A DNA stretch of 64,000 nucleotides from Streptomyces rishiriensis (GTDB lineage Bacteria; Actinomycetota; Actinomycetes; Streptomycetales; Streptomycetaceae), in contig NZ_JAUSWV010000002.1 in NCBI RefSeq assembly GCF_030815485.1, positions 7,502,001 through 7,566,000 on the forward strand. The letters run 5' to 3'. Both the position numbers and the translations under genes were made by a program. The notes below the pieces were generated by a model. That model was given only the letters and a program-made list of their open reading frames with translations. It was not told the DNA's origin and searched no databases. Shown here in pieces: positions 40,318-49,579 of this stretch. Every line of letters starts with the position of its first letter. Position 1 is the stretch's first letter.

Positions 40318-41586
40318 TCAGTTCGCCTTCGCTCCCGTCCAGTTCGGCGCGACATGGCCGATCCGGACCCGCTGCGGATGGTCGCCCACCGGCACCGACA
40401 CGACCTTCCGCCCGGTGGCGAAGTCGATCGCCGTGATCTGGTCGGCGCCGCTCTCGGAGATCACGCAGCTCCTGCCGTCGCCGCTGACCGTGGCCCAGTA
40501 GGGCTTGGAGGCGGTGACCAGCGGGCCCTCCTGGAGGGTGGCCCGGTCGACGACCGTGGCGTAGTCGTCCATCGTGCCCGCCACGCACAGCTTGCCGCCG
40601 TCGGGGCTCATCGAGATGCCGTGATGGCGTGAGTCGTTGACGAACGTGGTGCGGTCGTCGCTGGTCGCGGGGTTCTTCGGCAGCGTCTTCGTCCGGGTGA
40701 TGCGGTCCGTGGCGAGGTCGTACTCGAAGAAGCCGTTGAAGAACGAGACCTGGAAGTACAGCTTGGACTCGTCCGGTGAGAAGACCGCCGGGCGCACCGC
40801 GTCCGAGTAGCCCGTGAGACCGATCGCGTCCAGCCGCTGCCGCATGTCGATGACTCTGACCTGCTGATACGTGGTCGCGTCCACGACGGTGATACGCCGG
40901 TCGCCCTTCGTGAAGTCCTGCCACGGGGCGTCCTGCGAGGTGTTCACGTCGCCGATCGACATGTTGTAGATGTACTTGCCGTCCTTGGTGAAGATGTTCT
41001 CGTGCGGCTTGTCGCCCGTCTTGAACGAGCCCAGCTGCTTGCCGGTGCCGATGTCCAGGACGTGCACGGTGTTCGAGATCGACGCGGAGACCGCGACCCG
41101 GGTGCCGTCGGGCGAGACGGCCATGTGGTCGGAGCGGTAACCGGACACCGGGAAGCGCCAGTTGATGTTCCCGGTGGCCAGGTCGATGGAGACGACGTCG
41201 GTGAAGCTGGGCCGGGAGACGACCACCGAGGCGCCGTCCGGCGTGGTGTACATGTCATCGACGAACTGGTCGTGTCCCTCGCCGACACCGTTGCGGATGG
41301 CCTGGAAGTAGATCCACTTGATCGGGTCGGCGTTGATCTCCGCCATCCGGGCGCTCTTGTCGGGGATGACGTTGATCCGGCCGACCTTGGCGAAGGCGCC
41401 GCTGGACTCGACGACGTCCGCGGTGCCCTCCCAGTTGTTGCCGACGAAGAGCACCTCGCGCAGTGCGGCGGCGGTCGAGACGTCGGAGTCGGCGGCGGCG
41501 GCCGTGGCGGCGGTCGCGGGAGCGGTGACGGTCAGGACGAGGGCGGCGGCTACGGAGCAAAGGTGCCTGGATCTGAAGGCAGGCAT
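40318..41586 (-). CDS. Secreted YncE-like beta-propeller protein
   Basis: A 422-residue protein from ATG 41586 with AGGAGAGA upstream. A signal peptide (MPAFRSRHLCSVAAALVLTVTAPATAATAAAA) is followed by repeated propeller blades. The blades show patterns such as DDMYTTPDGASVVVSRP, DHMAVSPDGTRVAVSASISNTVHVLDIGTGKQLG, PAVFSPDESKLYFQVS and GISMSPDGGKLCVAG. These are seven-bladed YncE/PQQ-type repeats that often bind ligands or scaffold other secreted proteins. No catalytic motif is visible. It is divergent from a TetR gene with a 24-bp palindrome between them, so it is the likely target of that regulator. Confidence 0.85.
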   Translation of the reverse strand: MPAFRSRHLCSVAAALVLTVTAPATAATAAAADSDVSTAAALREVLFVGNNWEGTADVVESSGAFAKVGRINVIPDKSARMAEINADPIKWIYFQAIRNGVGEGHDQFVDDMYTTPDGASVVVSRPSFTDVVSIDLATGNINWRFPVSGYRSDHMAVSPDGTRVAVSASISNTVHVLDIGTGKQLGSFKTGDKPHENIFTKDGKYIYNMSIGDVNTSQDAPWQDFTKGDRRITVVDATTYQQVRVIDMRQRLDAIGLTGYSDAVRPAVFSPDESKLYFQVSFFNGFFEYDLATDRITRTKTLPKNPATSDDRTTFVNDSRHHGISMSPDGGKLCVAGTMDDYATVVDRATLQEGPLVTASKPYWATVSGDGRSCVISESGADQITAIDFATGRKVVSVPVGDHPQRVRIGHVAPNWTGAKAN

Positions 41587-41667
41587 GGCTGCTCTCTCCT
41601 CTGGGGGTGGCAGGTGTGGGGGAGGGCGGGAGGGGCCCGCCCAATCTGAACACGGAAGCATTCAGAC

Positions 41668-41691
41668 CTTCCTTACTGGAAAGTAAGGAAG
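41668..41691. promoter_or_regulatory. 24-bp TetR operator-like palindrome
   Basis: CTTCCTTACT (41668-41677) and AGTAAGGAAG (41682-41691) are perfect 10-bp inverted repeats with a 4-base spacer, in the gap between the divergent beta-propeller and TetR genes. Its length and symmetry fit a TetR dimer site. Confidence 0.75.
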
Positions 41692-41766
41692 AGAGGCCCT
41701 TCGCCACAAGACTCCGTACACGACAAAATTGGCGACGGGGGAGCACGGAACGACGAGGGAGGGTCA

Positions 41767-42429
41767 GTGGCGGGCAGGCTCAGGGCGCCGACCGGCCGGT
41801 ACGGCGGCAAGTCCGCCGAACAGCGGCAGGTCGAGCGACGCGGGAGATTTCTGGAGGCGGCGCTGCGGTTGTTCGGGGACGTCCCCGGCTACCGCGGCAC
41901 CACGGTCGCGTCGCTGAGCGAGGCCGCCGGCCTGTCGACCCGCCAGTTCTACGAGGAGTTCCGCACCCTCGAGGACGTCCTGGCGGCGCTGCACCTCCAG
42001 GTCAACGACTGGGCCGAGGAGGCGGTGCTGGCCGCCTTCGCGGCCGCCCAGGACCTGCCGCTCCGTGAGCGGGTCACCGCGATCTTCCACGCCTACGCGG
42101 CCGACGTGACCTCCGACCCGCGCCGCATCCGGATCACCTTCGTGGAGATCGTCGGGGTCAGCCCCCGGCTGGAGGAACAGCGACTGGCCCGCCGGGCCCG
42201 CTGGGTCGACCTCATCTGCGCCGAGGCGTCGGCGGCCGCCGCCCGCGGCGAGGCGGCGCCCCGCGACTACCGCCTGGCGGCGACAGCCTTCATAGGCAGT
42301 GTCAACGGCCTCCTCCACGACTGGAGCGCCGGGTGGGTGGACGCGACCCTGGACGAGGTGGTGGACGAACTGGTGCGGCAACTGCTGGGAATCCTGCGGC
42401 CGGAAGGGTGGGAACGGCATTCCTCCTGA
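41767..42429 (+). CDS. TetR-family transcriptional regulator
   Basis: A 220-residue protein from GTG 41767. The N-terminal helix-turn-helix (RRGRFLEAALRLFGDVPGYRGTTVASLSEAAGLSTRQFYEEFRTLEDVLAALHLQVN, about 24-80) is a typical TetR DNA-binding domain with the Y-x-x-F motif as F-Y-E-E-F. The C-terminal domain (about 85-215) is helical and should bind a ligand or dimerise (RIRITFVEIVGVSPRLEEQRLARRARWVDLI). It probably binds the palindrome at 41668-41691 and controls itself and the divergent secreted propeller gene. The KAP NTPase gene follows 22 bases later in the same direction and may also be controlled. Confidence 0.93.
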   Translation: MAGRLRAPTGRYGGKSAEQRQVERRGRFLEAALRLFGDVPGYRGTTVASLSEAAGLSTRQFYEEFRTLEDVLAALHLQVNDWAEEAVLAAFAAAQDLPLRERVTAIFHAYAADVTSDPRRIRITFVEIVGVSPRLEEQRLARRARWVDLICAEASAAAARGEAAPRDYRLAATAFIGSVNGLLHDWSAGWVDATLDEVVDELVRQLLGILRPEGWERHSS

Positions 42430-42451
42430 ACCGACGCCGGGGGACGGCCAG

Positions 42452-45250
42452 GTGCCGGGGGCGTTCGACGGGGACGTGCAACCGCCGCCGGCCGGCCCGG
42501 CCGACGAGGGGTCCCGTGAACCGCCTGCGCCGCCCGGTCTGGAAGACGAACGGGAGTGGGCGGTCTACACACAGGCCCTGGAGGAATGCCTGACCGCCCC
42601 CGAGGTGGCGAGCCGCCTGGACCGGCGCCCCGGGGCGCTCCGCAACGACGTCGCCGGGGCGATGCGGCTGCCGCGGAACGTCGCCCGGGTCCGTGGCGCG
42701 CCGCTGTACCAGGAAGCCTTGCGGCGCTACGAGAACGCGTGTGAGGAGCGGGACCAGGCCGAGGACCGCGTTCTGCAGCTGCTGCCCGGTCTGGGTTGGG
42801 ACCTGCCCCTGGCGCTGGCCGCCCTGTCCGGGGCGGCTCTGGTCGTCCTGTCCCTGACCGGGAACGGCTGGTGGCCCACCGGGCTCGGCGCCGTGCTGAG
42901 CGCTCTGGGCTGGGTCCTGTGGCGGCCGGCGTCCCGCGCCCGGGTGCGGGCCTTCCTGGGCTGCGTGTTCGCACTGACGGCCAGGGCAGGCGGGGTGCGT
43001 GCGGTGCGGCACCGGTCCGCCGGCCTCATGTGCGTCGCGGTGCGGGACGTCATGCCCTCGGTGGTGCAGAACGTCGTCTCGGAACTCCTCGGTGACGATG
43101 CCCACTGTCTGCTCGTCACCACGGAGTACGAGGGCATCAGAGACCACCGGGACAGTCGTTATGTGGTCGACAACCAGGCCAAGGCGGAGATCAAGCAGAA
43201 ACTCGATGCCCTGGTCGACGGCACCATCGCCGTGTGCGGACCGCGCGGCTCGGGGAAGTCGACCCTGCTCGCCTCGTGCCTGGGCCCGGACGACCTGAAG
43301 GTCTCCGTCCAGGCGCCCGCCTCCTATGCCCCTCTGGAGTTCCTCACCTCGCTCTTCGTCGACCTGTGCCAGAGCTACCTGAAGGACCACGGGTACCGGT
43401 TCCCGGAGTTCCGGCGTCTCAGCCCGCTGCGCACCGTGCTGCGCAGGCTCGGCGCCGCCGTACGGGCGCTCACCCGCCGCTTCCTCGTCGGCCTGCTGGC
43501 GCTCGGGCTGTTCCTGGTGGGCGTCTTCGCTGCCGTGCGCGGCTTCGTCGAGCACCACTCCGCAGCGGTCGCGCGGGCCGGCGACGACGCTGCCCAGTGG
43601 CTGGGGGACGGTCTGGCGGCCGTTCTGGAGGGCAGGCGGCCGTGGCCGGCGCTGTCGGCGGTCGTCCTCGGCCTCGTGGTCTGGAAGTACGTCCGGGAGT
43701 GGCGGTTCAGCGGCTTCACCCGCGTGCTGCGTACGGTCCTTCTCGCCCCGGTCGGCCGGTTGCTGATCGTGCTGGCCCTGGTGACCACGTGGTCGCCGAG
43801 ACCGGTGATCGCCTGGTTCGAGGACTGGCGGTACGACGAACCGGCCGTCTACTACCCGACGATGACGGTCGTGGCGGTGCTCGCCGTCATCGCGGTGTGG
43901 ATGGTGGTCACGCCGTTCTGGCCATACGTGCACGGGACCACCGCGCGGGTCGCGGTCCTGGTCTTCGTGCTCGGGCTCGCCGGGGGGTTCGCCGACGACC
44001 GGATGCGGCACGCGGCCTTCGGATGGGACCTGTCCCAACGAGTGGCGCTGGTCTGCCTGGGCGCCGTCATGGTCCGGCTGTCCGGGTGGAAGCGCGTGAC
44101 GCGGGAGCCGACCCTGGCCGGGCGGTGCCGGGACCACCTCTACCGGCTCCAGACGGTGCAGAGCGTCACGTACGGCGCGAGCGGAGCCCCGGCCGGTGGG
44201 CTGCTGAGCCTGGGATCCACCTACGGCACCTCGTTCACCGCGTCCCCTCTGACTCTGCCCGAGCTCGTCCAGCAGCTGAGGCGCACCCTGGCCGAAGTGG
44301 CTGCGGAACTGCGGCCGCAGGAACGGCGCCTGGTGGTCACCATCGACGAGATCGACCGGCTGGGTTCCACGGCCCAGGCGCTGGAGTTCCTCGGGGAGAT
44401 CAAGGCCATCCTGGGCGTCACCGGCGTGCACTTCCTGATCTCGGTCTCGGAGGACGTGGGGGCGTCCTTCGTCCGGCGGGGGCTGCCGGGGCGCGATGTC
44501 GCGGACAGCACCTTCGACGACGTCGTCCATGTGCGACCCTGCTCGTTCGAGGAGTCGAAGCGGATACTGGACCGGCGCGCCGCCGGTGTCTCGGAGCCGT
44601 TCGTGGCGCTCGCCCACGCCTTGGCCGGCGGTGTGCCGCGGGACCTCATCCGGTACTCCCGCGAGATGGTGGCGCTGCGCGAGAGCAGGGGAGAGGTCGA
44701 GCTGCGGAACATCGCCGGCCGGCTCGTCACCCGCGCGATGCGGGAGACGGTCGACGCCTTCAGGGCCGGGGCGAAGGAGGGCGCCCTGCCCACCCGGAGC
44801 ACGGACATGGTCTTCGGGGCGACCAGGCGACTGGCGGAATTCCTGCATGCGGACTGTCTGTGCGAACTCGACAGGATGAGAGGGCACATCGGCCGGTTCG
44901 CGCAGTGGGCGGACGGTCCCGGCGGCGCCGAACTGCGGGCGGACCTGCCCGCCGACACCCTGGAGCGTCTGGAGGAGGTCGCCGCCTACGCGTACTTCTG
45001 CGTCACCCTCCTCGATGTGTTCGCGGTTCCCGGGTTCGAGCGCCGCCGTACGCAGGCACACGTGCACCGACCGGACGGAAGCCTCGAGCGGCTGGCGGTC
45101 GTGCGCGGAGAGCTCTCGCTGTCGCCGCACAGCGCCCGTCGGCTTCTGGACGACACCCGGGCGGCATGGGGGCTGCCGCGCGTGCCCGCTCCCCACCTGC
45201 CGGAGATCGTGGAGACCGTCCGCAGATCCTGCCCGCACTACGCCGAGTGA
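42452..45250 (+). CDS. Large membrane KAP-type P-loop NTPase
   Basis: About 932 residues if translation starts at GTG 42452, 22 bases after the TetR stop; this start is uncertain. An acidic N-terminus and a helical segment (TAPEVASRLDRRPGALRND) precede two membrane helices (about 112-155). Walker A is VCGPRGSGKSTLLAS near 261. At least five further membrane helices (about 347-540) lie between Walker A and Walker B (RLVVTIDEIDRLG, near 630). A sensor-like HFLISVSED and a helical C-terminal lid follow. Membrane segments inserted inside the P-loop domain are the hallmark of KAP NTPases, a family that includes phage-exclusion protein PifA and eukaryotic Kidins220. Function here is unknown. Its end overlaps the convergent glycosyltransferase by 13 bases. 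Confidence 0.8.
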   Translation: MPGAFDGDVQPPPAGPADEGSREPPAPPGLEDEREWAVYTQALEECLTAPEVASRLDRRPGALRNDVAGAMRLPRNVARVRGAPLYQEALRRYENACEERDQAEDRVLQLLPGLGWDLPLALAALSGAALVVLSLTGNGWWPTGLGAVLSALGWVLWRPASRARVRAFLGCVFALTARAGGVRAVRHRSAGLMCVAVRDVMPSVVQNVVSELLGDDAHCLLVTTEYEGIRDHRDSRYVVDNQAKAEIKQKLDALVDGTIAVCGPRGSGKSTLLASCLGPDDLKVSVQAPASYAPLEFLTSLFVDLCQSYLKDHGYRFPEFRRLSPLRTVLRRLGAAVRALTRRFLVGLLALGLFLVGVFAAVRGFVEHHSAAVARAGDDAAQWLGDGLAAVLEGRRPWPALSAVVLGLVVWKYVREWRFSGFTRVLRTVLLAPVGRLLIVLALVTTWSPRPVIAWFEDWRYDEPAVYYPTMTVVAVLAVIAVWMVVTPFWPYVHGTTARVAVLVFVLGLAGGFADDRMRHAAFGWDLSQRVALVCLGAVMVRLSGWKRVTREPTLAGRCRDHLYRLQTVQSVTYGASGAPAGGLLSLGSTYGTSFTASPLTLPELVQQLRRTLAEVAAELRPQERRLVVTIDEIDRLGSTAQALEFLGEIKAILGVTGVHFLISVSEDVGASFVRRGLPGRDVADSTFDDVVHVRPCSFEESKRILDRRAAGVSEPFVALAHALAGGVPRDLIRYSREMVALRESRGEVELRNIAGRLVTRAMRETVDAFRAGAKEGALPTRSTDMVFGATRRLAEFLHADCLCELDRMRGHIGRFAQWADGPGGAELRADLPADTLERLEEVAAYAYFCVTLLDVFAVPGFERRRTQAHVHRPDGSLERLAVVRGELSLSPHSARRLLDDTRAAWGLPRVPAPHLPEIVETVRRSCPHYAE

Positions 45251-46509
45251 GGCCGTCCGTCACCGTTCTCCAGCCGGTCCACCACGGCCACCACCCGGGC
45301 CGTTCCGTTCTCCTCGCCCACCCGCAGGCCCAACCCCCGTGCGCGCCGGGCGAATCCGGGCTCCCGGGTGGCTCGCAGGAGTGCGGTGGTCAGGGTGTCC
45401 GCGGTCAGTCGGCGCAGCGGTACCGCGGACGGCGCCACGCCGAGGCGGACCAGGCGGTCGGCCCAGAAGCTCTCGTCGAACTGGATCGGTACCGGGACGG
45501 CGGGGACCCCGGCCCGTACGCCCGCCGCCGTCGTCCCCGCCCCGCAGTGGTGGACCACCGCGGCCGTCTCCGGGAACAGCAGCGCGTGCGGGACCTCGTC
45601 GACGGTCAGCATGTCGTCGCCGTCGGCCGCGAGGCCCGCCCAGCCGCGCTGGATCACCCCGCGCAGCCCCGCCCGCCGCAGCGCCCGCACGATCTCGGCG
45701 CTCAGCCCCCGCGGGTCGGGTACCGTCGCGCTGCCCAGGCCGACGAAGACCGGCGGCGGTCCCGCGTCGAGGAACTCCCGCAGGGCGTCCGGGAGTCGGG
45801 TCTCCCGGTCGTACGGCCACCAGTATCCCGTGACGTCCAGCTCCGCCCGCCAGTCGCGGGGCCGGGGCACCACCAGCGGGCTGAAACCGTGCAGGACCGG
45901 CCGGCACCGCCGGGCCCGGCCACCCGGGTCGATGCCGGGACGGCGTACGGCCGGCAGCCCCAGCCTGGCCCGTACACCGGGCACGACCGGGGCGAAGATC
46001 TGCTCGACGGCCATCCCCACGCCGTACCCGGCGAGCCGGTTGCCGACCGCTCCCCATGAGCCGCCACCCAGCAGCGGTGGAGCGAACTCCCTGGTGGGGG
46101 CTACGGGCTGGAGGAAGAGGGCGAGGCTCGGCAGGGAGAGTCCCTCGGCGATGGTGTGCCCCAGCGGCGCCACCGAGGCGGACAGCAGCAGGACGTCGTT
46201 CGCGTGGGCGGCGGCCAGGAGGTCGTCGGTCATCCGCCCCACCAGTGACCGCGCCATCCGGGCCACGCGCAACAGTTTGCCCGGACCGGTGGTGCTGCGG
46301 TGCAGCCCCCGTCCCCGCTCGGACTCCAGCTCCGCCCGCGGATCCAACGGCAGTGCGTGGAAGCCCACCCCGGAACCCGCCACCAACGGCGCGAACCGCG
46401 CGTGGGTGACGAGCGTGACCTCGTGGCCCGCCCGCACCAGCCCGTGGCCCAGTCCGGTGAACGGGGCCACGTCGCCCCGGGAGCCCGCTGTCATGATCGC
46501 CACTCGCAC
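45238..46509 (-). CDS. GT1-type (UDP-glycosyl / sterol glucosyltransferase-like) glycosyltransferase
   Basis: A 423-residue GT-B enzyme from GTG 46509 (MRVAIMTAGSRGDVAPFTGLGHGLVRAGHEVTLVTH). The N-terminal block is that of GT28/GT1 sterol glucosyltransferase and rhamnosyltransferase relatives. The C-terminal donor-binding block is PPVFVGLGSATVPDP, VDEVPHALLFPETAAVVHHCGAGTTAAGVRAGVPAVPVPIQFDESFWADR. It should glycosylate a small lipophilic acceptor such as a polyketide or sterol-like lipid. No specialised-metabolite scaffold genes are close by. The dTDP-rhamnose genes 10 kb away could supply donor, but that is inference. Confidence 0.88.
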   Translation of the reverse strand: MRVAIMTAGSRGDVAPFTGLGHGLVRAGHEVTLVTHARFAPLVAGSGVGFHALPLDPRAELESERGRGLHRSTTGPGKLLRVARMARSLVGRMTDDLLAAAHANDVLLLSASVAPLGHTIAEGLSLPSLALFLQPVAPTREFAPPLLGGGSWGAVGNRLAGYGVGMAVEQIFAPVVPGVRARLGLPAVRRPGIDPGGRARRCRPVLHGFSPLVVPRPRDWRAELDVTGYWWPYDRETRLPDALREFLDAGPPPVFVGLGSATVPDPRGLSAEIVRALRRAGLRGVIQRGWAGLAADGDDMLTVDEVPHALLFPETAAVVHHCGAGTTAAGVRAGVPAVPVPIQFDESFWADRLVRLGVAPSAVPLRRLTADTLTTALLRATREPGFARRARGLGLRVGEENGTARVVAVVDRLENGDGRPHSA

Positions 46510-46611
46510 GACGCACAGTATGGCGGCGGGAGGCCCGGTGCGGTGCGAACGTGCCCGCGGAAGCGGCCACTTCGCACATTGAGAGCGGTCACATCACTTC
46601 TGTCGCAGCCG

Positions 46612-46640
46612 TTGACTTCGCTCGTCGGCGGTTCTACTTT
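46612..46640 (+). promoter_or_regulatory. Likely vegetative promoter of the alpha-galactosidase gene
   Basis: TTGACT (46612-46617) and TACTTT (46635-46640) are separated by exactly 17 bases, close to the HrdB-type consensus, about 60 bases before the start codon. It is the clearest -35/-10 pair I can find in the window. Confidence 0.65.
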
Positions 46641-46702
46641 CGGCGCGCAACGCGTTCGGTTCACCGACCCGTGTTCGATATTTCGAAGCTTGGAGCCGCC
46701 GT

Positions 46703-48661
46703 ATGTTTCCCCCACGCCCCGCGCGCCCGGTCCGGCGCCGGAGATCCGTCGCCGCGCAGGTCCTCGCCCTGCTGCTGACGATGACCGCCGCCCTGCTGTT
46801 CGTCCAGCCCGGCACGGCCCAGGCCGCGACCTCACGGCAGATCGCCGTGCCCACCGCCCCGATGGGCTGGGCCTCCTGGAACAGCTTCGCCGCGAAGATC
46901 GACTACAACGTCATCAAGCGGCAGGTCGACGCGTTCGTCGCCGCGGGTCTGCCGGCGGCCGGGTACAAGTACATCAACATCGACGAGGGCTGGTGGCAGG
47001 GCACCCGCGACGGCGCGGGCAACATCACCGTCGACGAGTCCGAGTGGCCCGGCGGCATGAGCGCCATCGCCGACTACATCCACAGCAAGGGCCTCAAGGC
47101 CGGGATCTACACGGACGCCGGGAAGGACGGCTGCGGCTACTACTTCCCGACCGGCCGGCCCGCGGCCCCGGGCAGTGGCAGCGAGGGCCACTACGACCAG
47201 GACATGCTCCGGTTCTCGCAGTGGGGCTTCGACTTCGTGAAGGTCGACTGGTGCGGCGGTGACGCCGAGGGCCTCGACGCGGCGACGGCGTACACCGCGA
47301 TCAGCGGCGCCGTCACGAAGGCGACGGCCGCGACCGGCCGCCCGCTCACCCTCTCCCTGTGCAACTGGGGCTACCAGAACACCTGGAACTGGGCTCCCGG
47401 CCTCGCCCCGATGTTCCGGACCAGCACCGACATCATCTACTACGGCAACAACCCGTCGATGACGAACCTGCTGTCCAACTTCGACCAGGGCCTGCACCCC
47501 ACCGCCCAGCACACCGGCTACTACAACGACCCGGACATGCTCATGGTCGGCATGACCGGCTTCACCGCCGCCCAGAACCGCACCCACATGAACCTCTGGG
47601 CGGTCTCCGGCGCCCCGCTCCTCGCCGGGAACGACCTGACCACGATGACGACGGAGACGGCGAACATCCTCAAGAACCCCGAGGTCATCGCCGTCGACCA
47701 GGACGCGCGCGGCCTCCAGGGCGTCAAGGTCGCCGAGGACACCAGCGGAGCGCAGGTGTACGGCAAGGTCCTGTCCGGCACCGGCAAGCGCGCCGTCGTC
47801 CTGCTCAACCGCACCTCGTCCGCCCAGAACATCACCGTCCGCTGGTCCGACCTGGGTCTGACCAACGCCTCCGCCACCGTCCGTGACCTGTGGGCCCGCG
47901 CCGACGTCGGCTCGTACGCCACGGGTTACACGGCGAGCGTCCCGGCGGGCGGCTCGGTCATGCTCACCGTCACCGGCGGCACCGAGGCGTCGGGCAGCAC
48001 CTACACCGGCACCTCGGGCTTCTCCGGCGTGGTCGCCGGGAACACCGGCCTGAAGGTCGTCGACGTGGCCTACACCAACACCGCCGCCACCGCCCGCACC
48101 GCGACGCTGAAGGTCAACGGCCAGACCGCGACGACGGTCTCCTTCCCGCCGACGGGCTCCGCACAGGGCACGGTCAGCCTCCAGGTGGCCCTGTCGAAGG
48201 GCTCGTCCAACACGCTCGTCTTCACGGGCGCCCCGACCCTCGCCGACATCACGGTCAAGCCCCTCGCCGGCACGAACGGCGCCCTCGTCGTGGGCAAGCA
48301 GTCCGGCCGCTGCCTGGACCTGTACGACAGCACCGTCACCAACGGCACCCAGGCCGAGCTGTGGGACTGCAACGGCGGCTCCAACCAGGCCTGGACGTAC
48401 ACCTCCCGCAAGGAACTCGTGGTGTACGGGAACAAGTGCCTGGACGCCTACAACCTCGGCACCACCAACGGCACCAAGGTCGTCATCTGGGACTGCAACG
48501 GCCAGAACAACCAGAAGTGGAACGTCAACAGCGACGGCACGATCACCAACGTCAACGCGGGGCTGTGCCTCGACGCCAACGGGGCGGGCACGGCCAACCG
48601 CACCCCGATCGTGCTCTGGACCTGCGGCACCGCCGACAACCAGAAGTGGACGCTGACCTGA
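46703..48661 (+). CDS. Secreted GH27 alpha-galactosidase with CBM and ricin-type lectin domain
   Basis: A 652-residue secreted enzyme. The signal peptide has a very Arg-rich N-region (RPVRRRRS), so possibly Tat-type, and ends near AQAAT (about 42). The GH27 barrel (about 45-330) shows MGWASWNSF, YINIDEGWW, GFDFVKVDWCGG (nucleophile Asp) and TGYYNDPDMLMVG (acid/base Asp). A C-terminal beta sheet (about 335-420) is followed by a CBM35-like segment (about 430-520). A ricin B-type beta-trefoil (about 525-652) carries three Q-x-W repeats (NQAWTY, NQKWNV, NQKWTL). It releases alpha-galactosyl residues from plant galactans outside the cell. Twin hairpins follow. Confidence 0.96.
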   Translation: MFPPRPARPVRRRRSVAAQVLALLLTMTAALLFVQPGTAQAATSRQIAVPTAPMGWASWNSFAAKIDYNVIKRQVDAFVAAGLPAAGYKYINIDEGWWQGTRDGAGNITVDESEWPGGMSAIADYIHSKGLKAGIYTDAGKDGCGYYFPTGRPAAPGSGSEGHYDQDMLRFSQWGFDFVKVDWCGGDAEGLDAATAYTAISGAVTKATAATGRPLTLSLCNWGYQNTWNWAPGLAPMFRTSTDIIYYGNNPSMTNLLSNFDQGLHPTAQHTGYYNDPDMLMVGMTGFTAAQNRTHMNLWAVSGAPLLAGNDLTTMTTETANILKNPEVIAVDQDARGLQGVKVAEDTSGAQVYGKVLSGTGKRAVVLLNRTSSAQNITVRWSDLGLTNASATVRDLWARADVGSYATGYTASVPAGGSVMLTVTGGTEASGSTYTGTSGFSGVVAGNTGLKVVDVAYTNTAATARTATLKVNGQTATTVSFPPTGSAQGTVSLQVALSKGSSNTLVFTGAPTLADITVKPLAGTNGALVVGKQSGRCLDLYDSTVTNGTQAELWDCNGGSNQAWTYTSRKELVVYGNKCLDAYNLGTTNGTKVVIWDCNGQNNQKWNVNSDGTITNVNAGLCLDANGAGTANRTPIVLWTCGTADNQKWTLT

Positions 48662-48672
48662 TCCTCCGGACC

Positions 48673-48731
48673 GGGGGCCCCACCCACGGGTCGGGCCCCC
48701 GCGGCCCCCGGGCACGGACGCCCGGGGCCGC
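48673..48731 (+). terminator. Two adjacent hairpins after the alpha-galactosidase gene
   Basis: GGGGGCCC/GGGCCCCC (48673-48680 with 48693-48700) forms an 8-bp stem. GCGGCCCCCGGGC (48701-48713) with GCCCGGGGCCGC (48720-48731) forms a 12-bp stem with one bulge. Together they make a strong tandem terminator. Confidence 0.7.
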
Positions 48732-48805
48732 GCGGGGAACCGGCCGGGCGTTTCCCGTGTCTGTCGACGTGCCGGACCAGTCGACGCGCGGGACCAGGGG
48801 GGACC

Positions 48806-49579
48806 ATGTCGGACACCAGCGAGGCCGAGCCTGCCCGGACCGGAAGCGGGCCCGTCCGACGCGTGCTGTTCCGCCTCGTCATGGCCGTCCTCGTCCTGCT
48901 GCTCGCCGGACGCACCTACCAGGAGACGGCCGTGGCCCTCGCCCGGTCGGACGGCTCCCTGCGCACCGCCGAGGCGAGCGTGACGGGGCTGACCTCCCAC
49001 ACGGTGTCCGGGTACTCGGGCGGCGGGCAGGCCGGCGGCAGCGGCGCGTACTTCAGCCACACCGAGTACACCGTCCAACTCGCCGTGGGCGAAAGGCGGA
49101 AGAGGATCGACGACGTGACGGACCGGGTCGGGCACGATCTCTGGGAGGGCAAGCGCGTCGTGGTCGGCCTGTGGCACGACCGGATCGTGGAGATCGACGG
49201 CCGGGACGTGTGGCCCGGCTGGCACTTCGGGACGCTGGACGTGACGCTGATCGTGCTGAGCCCGGTGACGACGGCCTGGCTGATCTCCCTCGCCGTGTCC
49301 GCCGCCGCCCTGCTGGCGGCCCGGACGGGCCGGGTCCCGGCGGGCCGCGACGACCGCTTCGGTCCCTGCGCGCTCGGGTCGGCCGTCGGCGCGGCGGCAC
49401 TGCTCGGGCTCCTCGGGTACGCGGCCTTCGGACACGTCCTCGCGTACTGGCCCGCCGTGCCCGTCTGCGCCGGTACGGCAGTGGCGCTGGCGCGCCTGGG
49501 CACGGTGGTCCGACGCCTCGGGCGGATCGCCGCCGAAGCCGCCCCGCCCGGCGCGGAAAGCGCGCCGGCGCGGGCCTGA
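48806..49579 (+). CDS. Membrane protein of unknown function (257 aa)
   Basis: From ATG 48806. The N-terminus is Ser/Glu-rich, then there is a membrane helix (LFRLVMAVLVLLLAG, about 20-35). An extracytoplasmic beta-like region (about 50-145; ASVTGLTSHTVSGYSGGGQ, EYTVQLAVGERRKRIDD, KRVVVGLWHDRIVEIDGRDVWPG) follows, then three more helices (ITTAWLISLAVSAAALLAA-like segment near 155-175, then about 195-215 and 218-235). The soluble part resembles the outer domain of DUF3592-type proteins only in general layout. I do not recognise it with certainty. It stands alone after the alpha-galactosidase terminator. Confidence 0.75.
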   Translation: MSDTSEAEPARTGSGPVRRVLFRLVMAVLVLLLAGRTYQETAVALARSDGSLRTAEASVTGLTSHTVSGYSGGGQAGGSGAYFSHTEYTVQLAVGERRKRIDDVTDRVGHDLWEGKRVVVGLWHDRIVEIDGRDVWPGWHFGTLDVTLIVLSPVTTAWLISLAVSAAALLAARTGRVPAGRDDRFGPCALGSAVGAAALLGLLGYAAFGHVLAYWPAVPVCAGTAVALARLGTVVRRLGRIAAEAAPPGAESAPARA

